From Dehalobacterium sp040766325 (GTDB lineage Bacteria > Bacillota > Dehalobacteriia > Dehalobacteriales > Dehalobacteriaceae), in contig JAXGQR010000026.1 in the NCBI GenBank assembly GCA_040766325.1, positions 1 through 11,671 of the forward strand: a stretch of DNA of 11,671 bases, read 5' to 3'. This document shows, piece by piece, positions 5,258-11,671 of the stretch. The notes beneath the pieces are model-generated. The model saw nothing but the letters and a program-made list of their open reading frames with translations. It made no database searches and was not told where the DNA came from. The translations under genes and the position numbers were made by a program. How positions within the stretch are numbered: position 1 is the first letter of the stretch; each line of letters opens with the position of its first letter.

Positions 5258-8062
5258 ATGTTGAAGTTTTGGGTAAACGAACAAGAGGTTGAAGCTAAAG
5301 CACATGAAGAAAAATTATCTCTCTTGGATTATCTAAGAGATGTCTTAAAACTTACCGGTGCTAAAAGGGGCTGCGAGGATGGAGTATGTGGTAGCTGTAC
5401 GGTATTAATCGATGGGAGCGCACGAAAGTCATGTAATGTGAAATTGGAGAAACTGGAAGGGAAAAAAGTTACTACTATTGAAGGTTTAGCAAAGAATGGT
5501 AAATTGGACCCGGTGCAGGAAGCCTTCATGGAGTGCAGTGCGGTGCAATGCGGTTTCTGTACACCTGGGATGATTATGACTGCGAAAGCTTTGCTTATTA
5601 AAAATCCTAATCCTACCGAAGAAGATATTAAACGAGCCTTTAAGCCAAACTTATGCAGATGCGGTACCTATCCGAGAATCATAAAAGCTGTAGAAAGAGC
5701 TGCTGCAGTTTCAAGAGGCGAATCGGTAAAACCATTTCTCTCTGATGATGAAGTAATAAAAGGCGATATCCTAGGTAAGTCTGTACGCAGATTGGACGTT
5801 CAAGATAAGGTTACGGGTAATACAAAGTTTTTTGCCGATTACTATTTTGATCATATGCTCCACGGTAAGATTGTCTTTAGCAAATATCCTCATGCAGAGA
5901 TTGTATCTATTGACATCAAGGCCGCTAAAGCTATACCCGGTGTGCAATTAGTATTAACGGCAAAGGATATACCCGGTAAAAACATCCATGGTGTATTGTC
6001 AAAGGATCAGCCTGTATTGGCTGTAGATAAGGTGAGATATATTGGGGAACCTGTTGCTGTGGTATTTGCAGACGATCTGGAGGCGGCCGAAAAGGGTGTT
6101 GAAGCAGTTGAGGTAGTTTACAAGGAATTGCCCGGTGTTTTTACTATTGAAGAAGCATTATCACCTGATGCTCCCTTGATCCCCAACTCGGCTGTGGGCC
6201 CGTTTTGGAATGCTTACTGCGGTGAAAAAGGTAATATCTGCAAAGAGGTTAAATTAGGCAGAGGAGATGTAAAAGCAGCATTTGAGCAAGCAGATGTAGT
6301 TGTGGAAGAGGAGTTTGTTGTTCCTCCGGAGGAACATGCCTGGAACGAGACGGAGGGAACAGTGTCCAGAATGGATGAAGACGGTAAAGTTGTTATTTAT
6401 GCTCCTAATCAAAGCCCTTTTGCGGATCGGGACCAAATGGCAGATATCTTAGGTTTGAATGTTAATGATATTAAGATGGTCCATTTGCCCTGCGGGGGGG
6501 CTTTTGGAGGAAAAACCGAGTTGACGACCCATGCTTATGTGGCTATTGCTTCCATGAAAACCGGACGCCCGGCTAAAATGGTATTGACCAGAAAGGAATC
6601 TCTACGTTTTCATCCAAAGCGCCATAGCTACCAAATGAAGTACCGCGTAGCAGCGAATAAGGAAGGTAAATTGTTGGGCATGGATATTAACATCTTGGCA
6701 GATGGCGGTGCTTACATCTCCTGGAGCCCAAGGGTGGTAGAACAGAGTGTATCTTTTAGCACCGGGCCATATTATGTCCCTAGCTTCAATGTTAATGCTA
6801 CTTGTGTATATACCAACAATCTAATTGCCGGTGCTATGAGAGGCTTTGGCGCAGGACAATCCCATTTTGCAGCCGAATCAATTATGGACATTTTAGCCCA
6901 AAAATTGGATATGGACCCCATAAAAGTGCGTGAAATTAATGCATTGGACGTGGGTCTGCCGGCTACCACAGGTCAGATATTTACCGGGGGTGTTGGTTTC
7001 AAAGATACAATTAGTGCGATTGAAACGGTGGTTGATAAGGACCTATTGCCTTTAAAGCACAAAGGTGAGAATATCGGCATTGGCGTAGCCAGTGCTTGGC
7101 GCAGTGTAGCCGGGGGTCTTGGTCCGGACGAATTGGCCGGCTCCGCCTTGGAGCTTCTAGAAAACGGAAAAATCTTATTAAAGATAGCTTGTACAGAAAT
7201 GGGTCAGGGGTCTCACACCTCTCTGGCACAAATGGTTTGCAAGATACTGGATGTTGATGTTAATGATATTGAGATTGTGGCCGGGGAAACGGATAAGGTC
7301 CCCTATGGAGGAGGCGTCATGGCCTCAAGAGGTCTATATTTATGGGGGCATCCAACTATTGACGCAAGTCAAAAGCTGAGAAAGCTTTTACTGGAAAAAA
7401 GTGCAACTATATTGGAGGTGAGTGAAGACAGCCTGTCGTTACATCAAGGGTATATAGTAGACAAGGAAACATTGACAAAAAGATTAAGTCTGCAGGAATT
7501 AGCCACGCAATCCGGTGAACCTTTACAGACGTGGGTAGATTTTAAAATGCCTAAATCATACCCGGTACTGGAAAACGCTAATGAAGATGAAACCATAGAC
7601 CCGAAAGAATATAACGTGCATCACACTGTTGCCTATAATACCACTGCTGTAGCTGTTTCTGTGGACCAAGAGACAGGGAATGTAAAAGTACTTAATTGTA
7701 CCGTTGCTGCTGATGGAGGGGTGATTATTAATCCTGAGGCGGCCAGAACTCAAATCGAAGGTGCGATTATTATGGGCTTAGGTTATGGCCTGACGAATGA
7801 TTTCGTGATTGAAAAAGGAATTAATATTACGGACACTTTAGGCAAATGCCATGTACCTCGCATCGATATTGTACCGGACGCTATTAAAATTATTTTTGTC
7901 GGTGATCAAGATCCTACCGGCCCCTTTGGGTCAAAAGGTGTGGCGGAAATTGGGGTGCTAGCTATCGCTCCCGCAATAACCAACGCTATCTATGATGCGG
8001 TTGGGGTACGTGTCAATAAGTTACCGATAAAAAAATATTTAGGTGATTTATTGAAAAAGTAA
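5258..8062 (+). CDS. Molybdopterin/[2Fe-2S] hydroxylase, xanthine dehydrogenase/aldehyde oxidoreductase family (fused Fe-S and Mo subunits)
   Basis: A 934-residue fusion. Residues 1-75 are a plant-type [2Fe-2S] ferredoxin domain with Cys39, 44, 47 and 59; residues 80-150 are the helical [2Fe-2S] domain with Cys98, Cys101, Cys133 and Cys135 (QCGFCTPG and LCRCGTY). Residues about 185-300 are the hammerhead domain, and 305-925 the Mo-cofactor domain, with GGAFGGK (413-419), MRGFGAGQ (527-534), EMGQGSHT (647-654), EGAIIMGLGYG (834-844) and catalytic Glu897 in GSKGVAEIG. Such enzymes hydroxylate C-H bonds of N-heterocycles or aldehydes using water. No FAD domain or neighbouring FAD subunit is present, as in Desulfovibrio gigas aldehyde oxidoreductase (about 907 residues), so electrons probably leave by ferredoxin or another carrier. 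Thr420 occupies the place of xanthine oxidase Glu802, arguing against a xanthine/hypoxanthine substrate. The start has GGGAGGAG seven to eight bases upstream. Confidence 0.93.
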   Translation: MLKFWVNEQEVEAKAHEEKLSLLDYLRDVLKLTGAKRGCEDGVCGSCTVLIDGSARKSCNVKLEKLEGKKVTTIEGLAKNGKLDPVQEAFMECSAVQCGFCTPGMIMTAKALLIKNPNPTEEDIKRAFKPNLCRCGTYPRIIKAVERAAAVSRGESVKPFLSDDEVIKGDILGKSVRRLDVQDKVTGNTKFFADYYFDHMLHGKIVFSKYPHAEIVSIDIKAAKAIPGVQLVLTAKDIPGKNIHGVLSKDQPVLAVDKVRYIGEPVAVVFADDLEAAEKGVEAVEVVYKELPGVFTIEEALSPDAPLIPNSAVGPFWNAYCGEKGNICKEVKLGRGDVKAAFEQADVVVEEEFVVPPEEHAWNETEGTVSRMDEDGKVVIYAPNQSPFADRDQMADILGLNVNDIKMVHLPCGGAFGGKTELTTHAYVAIASMKTGRPAKMVLTRKESLRFHPKRHSYQMKYRVAANKEGKLLGMDINILADGGAYISWSPRVVEQSVSFSTGPYYVPSFNVNATCVYTNNLIAGAMRGFGAGQSHFAAESIMDILAQKLDMDPIKVREINALDVGLPATTGQIFTGGVGFKDTISAIETVVDKDLLPLKHKGENIGIGVASAWRSVAGGLGPDELAGSALELLENGKILLKIACTEMGQGSHTSLAQMVCKILDVDVNDIEIVAGETDKVPYGGGVMASRGLYLWGHPTIDASQKLRKLLLEKSATILEVSEDSLSLHQGYIVDKETLTKRLSLQELATQSGEPLQTWVDFKMPKSYPVLENANEDETIDPKEYNVHHTVAYNTTAVAVSVDQETGNVKVLNCTVAADGGVIINPEAARTQIEGAIIMGLGYGLTNDFVIEKGINITDTLGKCHVPRIDIVPDAIKIIFVGDQDPTGPFGSKGVAEIGVLAIAPAITNAIYDAVGVRVNKLPIKKYLGDLLKK

Positions 8063-8109
8063 TTGGCTTTAATGTGTACGGCTGATAAAACCATATGGTA
8101 AACAGGTGA

Positions 8110-8143
8110 AACATTGGGGGATTGGGGTGCATCCCCCAATGTT
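8110..8143 (+). repeat. Strong GC-rich hairpin between hydroxylase and MFS genes
   Basis: AACATTGGGGGAT (8110-8122) pairs perfectly over 13 bp with ATCCCCCAATGTT (8131-8143), with an 8-base loop. No T-run follows, so it is not a classical terminator. ATTGGGG also recurs at 8121-8127 and could pair with the same right arm as an alternative shorter hairpin. It may stabilise or process the mRNA, or set relative expression of hydroxylase and transporter. Confidence 0.75.
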
Positions 8144-8201
8144 ATACCACAAAAATGAAATTTATGTTCAACGTAAGTTAATAAGGGGAGGTTAAAACTA
8201 T

Positions 8202-9620
8202 ATGCAAACTGAGTTAAATCAGGCAGGCGTGGGAACGATTCATACCAAAACTGCACCAAGTAAGCTGGACGGACGAATGATTATCGCTAGAATGGAGAGA
8301 TTGCCTGTTGCTAGGTTCCATAAAAAAATGCTTGCCATCAATGGAGTTGCCTGGGCTTTTGACTCATTTGATATTGCTTTGGTCACTTTTGTTGTTACTG
8401 CCCTGAAGGATGCTTGGCAGTTATCGCCGGCACAGATGGGCAGTTTGTTAAGTGTGGGTTTGTTTGGAATGTTTTTTGGGAACCTAATTGCCGGTTATGC
8501 TGCAGACAAATTTGGACGAAAGGTTGTTTTCCAATGGACGATGTTAATATTCTCTCTAAGTTCATTGGCCTGTGCACTGGCCCCATCATTTGGAATATTA
8601 ATATTTTTCCGCTTTTTAGTGGGTCTCGGACTTGGTGGGGAATCCCCGGTCGTACCTGCTTTATTGGGTGAATTTTCTCCTTCGGAACATAGAGGTAAAA
8701 TACAAGGACTGGTAAATGTATTCTGGGGCGCAGGCTGGGCCACAGCGGCAGCTCTATCCTTCTTTATCATTCCCAGCCTGGGCTGGCGTTGGGCTTTTGT
8801 GGCCGGAGCCTTACCTGCATTCTTTATTTTCATCATTCGCAGACACTTGCCTGAATCTCCCCGCTGGTTGATTACCAAAGGGCGCGAAGCAGAGGCCAAT
8901 GAAATTGTGAGCAAATTAGAACAAGAAATAATCAAAGAAACAGGTAAAGAGTTACCTTCCGTTGATATGGCGGAAGTAGAAAAAGTTGTTGTGAAAGCTG
9001 CTACCAAAAAGGTTAAAGTCAGCACATTGTTCTCCGGAAAATATAGAAAACGTACCCTCATGATCTGGAGCTGCTGGTTCCTAGTTATGTTAGCTTATTA
9101 TGGATTATTTTCCTGGCTGCCCACCTTATTCGTGGAAGCAGGGCATACAATGGTTAGGTCTTTCCTTTATGTTTTAATTATGCAGATAGCTTATATGCCT
9201 AACGAGGTTGTTGCTTCCTTTATGATGGATAAGTTAGGCAGAAAAAAAACCATGGTACCAAACTTAATTGTTGCTTGTCTATGCGCGATAGCTTATGGTT
9301 GGGCACTGACAAATGAGGCAACCATGACTACCATCCTTATTATTGGGATTGTAACGTCATTAGCTGTTTCGGCAACAATTTGCGTACTTTATACTTATAC
9401 CCCGGAGCTTTACCCTACTGATGTGAGAATAACCGCAGCCGGATTTGCTACTGCAGTGTCTCGCATCGGGTCAATGATTGGGCCTATGGTTATCGCTTTT
9501 GGCCTCGCTCAATTTGGTTTCTCAGGAGTCTTTGGTTTCCTCGCCGCCTGCTTTTTAGCAGCAGCTGTTATTTTTGGTGTATTTGGAATGGAAACCAAAG
9601 GCCAAGTGTTAGAAAACTAA
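8202..9620 (+). CDS. MFS metabolite:H+ symporter, NiaP/aromatic-acid (AAHS)-like
   Basis: A 472-residue transporter with about 12 TM helices and a charged central loop (about 213-285). Diagnostic segments are TM1 with WAFDSFDIAL (Asp54, Asp57), motif A GYAADKFGRK (98-107), RFLVGLGLGGE (137-147), PESPRW (217-222), AYYGLFSWLP (298-307), MMDKLGRKKT (341-350) and YTPELYPTDVRITAAG (399-414). The pattern, including YYGLFSWLP and the YTPELYPT segment, resembles the NiaP nicotinate transporter and the aromatic acid:H+ symporters; this is from memory of those families, not a search. Such proteins import carboxylated aromatic or heteroaromatic compounds across the cytoplasmic membrane. GGGGAGG precedes the ATG by ten bases. 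It lies 139 bp after the hydroxylase gene and before a strong terminator, so it is probably the last gene of the sigma-54 unit, supplying that enzyme's substrate. Confidence 0.9.
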   Translation: MQTELNQAGVGTIHTKTAPSKLDGRMIIARMERLPVARFHKKMLAINGVAWAFDSFDIALVTFVVTALKDAWQLSPAQMGSLLSVGLFGMFFGNLIAGYAADKFGRKVVFQWTMLIFSLSSLACALAPSFGILIFFRFLVGLGLGGESPVVPALLGEFSPSEHRGKIQGLVNVFWGAGWATAAALSFFIIPSLGWRWAFVAGALPAFFIFIIRRHLPESPRWLITKGREAEANEIVSKLEQEIIKETGKELPSVDMAEVEKVVVKAATKKVKVSTLFSGKYRKRTLMIWSCWFLVMLAYYGLFSWLPTLFVEAGHTMVRSFLYVLIMQIAYMPNEVVASFMMDKLGRKKTMVPNLIVACLCAIAYGWALTNEATMTTILIIGIVTSLAVSATICVLYTYTPELYPTDVRITAAGFATAVSRIGSMIGPMVIAFGLAQFGFSGVFGFLAACFLAAAVIFGVFGMETKGQVLEN

Positions 9621-9656
9621 TTTAGTTATTAAGTAGCGAGTTTGCATTTTAAAGTA

Positions 9657-9702
9657 AAGCAGGTAGATCTTTCGTCCGATAGATCTATCTGCTTATTTTT
9701 TT
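9657..9702 (+). terminator. Rho-independent terminator ending the transporter/hydroxylase unit
   Basis: AGCAGGTAGATCT (9658-9670) pairs over 13 positions with AGATCTATCTGCT (9681-9693), including one G-U pair, around a 10-base loop. A T-rich tail runs to 9702. It implies that the downstream activator gene has its own promoter. Confidence 0.9.
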
Positions 9703-9775
9703 GAAAAAGGATATTAAAAGAGTTATGGAGAATTTAATATAAATGCGTAACATCACCATTATTGGGGGCTTTATT

Positions 9776-11380
9776 ATGAACGAGGTAGACTATTTAAAGC
9801 TATTAACCGAAGCCGTTTATATTGTTGCAAGAGTAACGGGTGGTTTTGCTTCTTTAACGGATCGAGAGGGAATGAGGATATTAACTGTAAATTCCTTAGG
9901 TGAAAAACTGGAACATTATATAGGGACTGTTTATGATGTAGCTTTAAAGGCGGGACAAGAGAATCGGCCCGTGGAGGGATACTCGCAGATATCTAAGGGT
10001 GCGAGAGCATGGGCGATTCCTCTGGGACCATATATAATAAGCTGCAGCAATGTAGAAAGGGCACTACGAGAGGAGAGGTTGCAACAAGCACTGGAAAAGG
10101 CCTTGCCGATAATTGCTAAAGCCGTGGGGGGAGAAGCCGTAATCTTTGATGGGGAAGGGCGCAGATTATTCTGTTATAACCCTGACGGTACGATTAATAA
10201 TAAGTTTTTAAATAAAGTTTCTGAAGCAGCCAAGCATGCCATGAAGACAAATAAACCGGTGATTGGAGAGTCGCTTTCCCACGAGGGTGCTATGGCGGTG
10301 CGCATTCCCATTACCAACAAATTTGGGTTCGGGTTTAATAATGAAGTGATGGCAAGAAAAAACAAATTACTTTTGGATGAAGTGAAAAAACACCAATATT
10401 GTCGTTATAATTTTAGCGACATCATTGGTAAAAGTGATAAGTTGTTACAAGTAATCTCTCAAGCAGAGCACATAGCGTCCAGCGGTTCCACTGTTCTATT
10501 GTTTGGGGAAACAGGAACAGGAAAAGAATTGTTTGCCCAATCCATTCATAATGCCAGTGAAAGAAGAAATAAACCTTTTGTGGCTATTAACTGTGGTGCC
10601 TTGCCTCCTTCTTTAATTGAAAGCAGCCTTTTCGGTTATGAAGAAGGTGCATTTACCGGGGCAAAAAAAGGTGGTTCTCCCGGAGCCTTTGAACAAGCAA
10701 ATGAAGGGACCATTTTTTTGGATGAGATTAGCGAGATGGAATTGAGCATACAGACAAAAATACTTCGTGTTTTGCAGGAAAGAGAATTAACGCGGATTGG
10801 CGGAAAAGAACCTATTCGGATTAATGTCAGGGTAATTGCTTCTACTAATAAGGATCTAGCAGCGTTGGTTAATGAAAATAAATTTCGCTCGGACTTATAT
10901 TTTAGATTAAATGTTTTGCAAATTAAAGTACCGCCTCTGAGGAAAAGGCCGGAGGATATTCCCTTATTGGTACGCCATTTTATTCAAAAGCACAACACCT
11001 TTTTAGGAAAATATGTTGAGGATGTCGGTTCTAACGTCCTTGATATCTTAAAAAATTATCAGTGGCCGGGTAATGTTAGGGAGTTGCAAAATTCTGTGGA
11101 GTATGCTCTCAATATGATGGGTAAAGGGGAACATATTATTCTTCCACACCATTTACCTGCTATGTTTCGAAAAAATGAACAACTTGCTGAGGTAGAGCGG
11201 GTCCTTGACGATTCTGTGGGTAAGATTACCTTGGAAGAGATTTTGCTGGAAACGGAAAAAAAGGCCATTGAGAGAGCGTTGGTAAAAACCAGATATAAAA
11301 AAAAGAAGGCAGCGGAGATGCTGGGAATCAGTACGGCCACATTATGGCGCAAAATCCAGCTGCATGGATTGGAATATTGA
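9776..11380 (+). CDS. Sigma-54-dependent transcriptional activator (enhancer-binding protein) with tandem sensory domains
   Basis: A 534-residue activator from the ATG at 9776, preferred because GGGGG lies seven bases before it; an ATG 11 codons upstream (9743) has a badly spaced GGAG. Residues about 12-93 and 108-191 are two diverged copies of one small sensory domain. The AAA+ domain spans about 212-440: Walker A GETGTGKE (244-251), the sigma-54-contacting GAFTGA loop (291-296), Walker B GTIFLDE (311-317), sensor region ASTNKDL and the arginine-finger segment FRSDLYFRLN (370-379). A Fis-type helix-turn-helix ends the protein (KKKKAAEMLGISTATLWRKI). There is no phosphorelay receiver domain, so direct ligand sensing is likely. 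Its probable target is the -24/-12 promoter at 3905 through the repeats at 3680-3764; this is inferred from proximity. All ATPase motifs look intact. Confidence 0.95.
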   Translation: MNEVDYLKLLTEAVYIVARVTGGFASLTDREGMRILTVNSLGEKLEHYIGTVYDVALKAGQENRPVEGYSQISKGARAWAIPLGPYIISCSNVERALREERLQQALEKALPIIAKAVGGEAVIFDGEGRRLFCYNPDGTINNKFLNKVSEAAKHAMKTNKPVIGESLSHEGAMAVRIPITNKFGFGFNNEVMARKNKLLLDEVKKHQYCRYNFSDIIGKSDKLLQVISQAEHIASSGSTVLLFGETGTGKELFAQSIHNASERRNKPFVAINCGALPPSLIESSLFGYEEGAFTGAKKGGSPGAFEQANEGTIFLDEISEMELSIQTKILRVLQERELTRIGGKEPIRINVRVIASTNKDLAALVNENKFRSDLYFRLNVLQIKVPPLRKRPEDIPLLVRHFIQKHNTFLGKYVEDVGSNVLDILKNYQWPGNVRELQNSVEYALNMMGKGEHIILPHHLPAMFRKNEQLAEVERVLDDSVGKITLEEILLETEKKAIERALVKTRYKKKKAAEMLGISTATLWRKIQLHGLEY

Positions 11381-11517
11381 CCGGATCCGTTACAGTGCTT
11401 TTGGCTATGGGCGGCGGAAAAAGCTGTGGAAGAATTTCGCACTACTTGCAGGATTAGATTGAATATAACCTGGATGAGGAAATTATTTACAATTAAATAG
11501 AATTAATTCTTTGGGCA

Positions 11518-11549
11518 AAAAGGATTCCATTGGGAGGAATCCTTTTTTT
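11518..11549 (+). terminator. Rho-independent terminator after the activator gene
   Basis: AAAAGGATTCC (11518-11528) pairs perfectly with GGAATCCTTTT (11536-11546) around a 7-base loop, and the T-run extends to 11549. The 137 bp between the activator stop and this hairpin hold no gene I can support. Because the stem is flanked by A and T runs it might also work on the minus strand. Confidence 0.88.
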
Positions 11550-11607
11550 ATTAAAAAACCATGGGAAAATAGAACTTTTTATATTTGATAAATTATAAGG
11601 AGTGTTA

Positions 11608-11671
11608 ATGGGAATACTAGCAAAAACCGGAATTAAATATGTTCCAAAAAATGGGGCAAAACATATGAAAA
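11608..11671 (+). CDS. Start of an unidentified gene (partial)
   Basis: An ATG preceded by AAGGAG at a 7-base gap opens a frame that stays open to the window end; 21 codons are visible, beginning MGILAKTGIKYVPKNGAKHM. The peptide is basic and I recognise no family. The good ribosome binding site and its position after a terminator favour a real gene, but the fragment is too short to be certain. Confidence 0.5.
   Translation, partial: MGILAKTGIKYVPKNGAKHMK

Noticed and set aside
8412..8430. TTGGCAG...GCCGGC as a second sigma-54 promoter
   Set aside because: The GC is not 12 bases from the GG, and it lies inside the coding region of the second MFS gene.
8495..9061. A 188-codon open frame on the minus strand inside the second MFS gene
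   Set aside because: It is fully antisense to a clearly coding transporter, has a composition typical of an antisense shadow, shows no recognisable domain, and the forward frame carries conserved MFS motifs throughout.
11059..11442. A 127-codon minus-strand open frame overlapping the end of the activator gene
   Set aside because: It overlaps the conserved AAA+ and Fis-type helix-turn-helix coding region, shows no convincing ribosome binding site and encodes nothing recognisable.
11410..11460. Possible small ORF (MGGGKSCGRI...) after the activator gene
   Set aside because: There is no ribosome binding site, it has only 16 codons, and it lies in the 3' untranslated stretch before the terminator.

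Overview
The window looks like chromosomal DNA of a low-GC Firmicute, most likely an anaerobic member of the Clostridia. The basis is AT-rich intergenic DNA, strong AGGAGG-type ribosome binding sites, U-tract hairpin terminators, a molybdenum hydroxylase with no FAD module, and a sigma-54 activator with a matching -24/-12 promoter. The genus cannot be told from this sequence.

Left module (about 1-3555). Two leftward genes encode a CodB-like NCS1 permease (687-1973) and, 128 bp downstream, an isochorismatase-superfamily cysteine hydrolase whose C-terminus is cut by the window start (1-558). Diverging from them is an unusual regulator (2484-3398): a MerR-type DNA-binding head fused to its own isochorismatase-like domain. 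In that domain the catalytic Asp position is Val, while the Lys and Cys are kept. The 510-bp divergent region carries a 63-bp regulatory module present twice (about 71% identical by hand alignment), one copy holding a near-perfect MerR-like dyad, plus two 10-bp-arm inverted repeats. A good terminator follows the regulator.

Right module (about 3640-11550). A textbook sigma-54 promoter (3905-3921), preceded by clustered TGCAA/TGTTGA inverted repeats that look like upstream activator sites, precedes three genes: an MFS transporter (3990-5204), a 934-residue molybdopterin/[2Fe-2S] hydroxylase (5258-8062) and a NiaP/AAHS-like MFS transporter (8202-9620). A strong terminator (9657-9702) ends this unit. 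Next comes a sigma-54 enhancer-binding protein (9776-11380) whose sensory region is a tandem repeat of one roughly 80-residue domain, followed by another terminator. A truncated small ORF enters at the right edge.

Inferred working: each module pairs an uptake system with an enzyme for a small, probably nitrogen-containing compound and its own ligand-responsive regulator. The left one would import a pyrimidine-, hydantoin- or allantoin-like amide and hydrolyse a C-N bond. The right one would import an aromatic or N-heterocyclic (possibly nicotinate-like) acid and hydroxylate it with the Mo enzyme under sigma-54 control. Neither substrate can be fixed from sequence alone.
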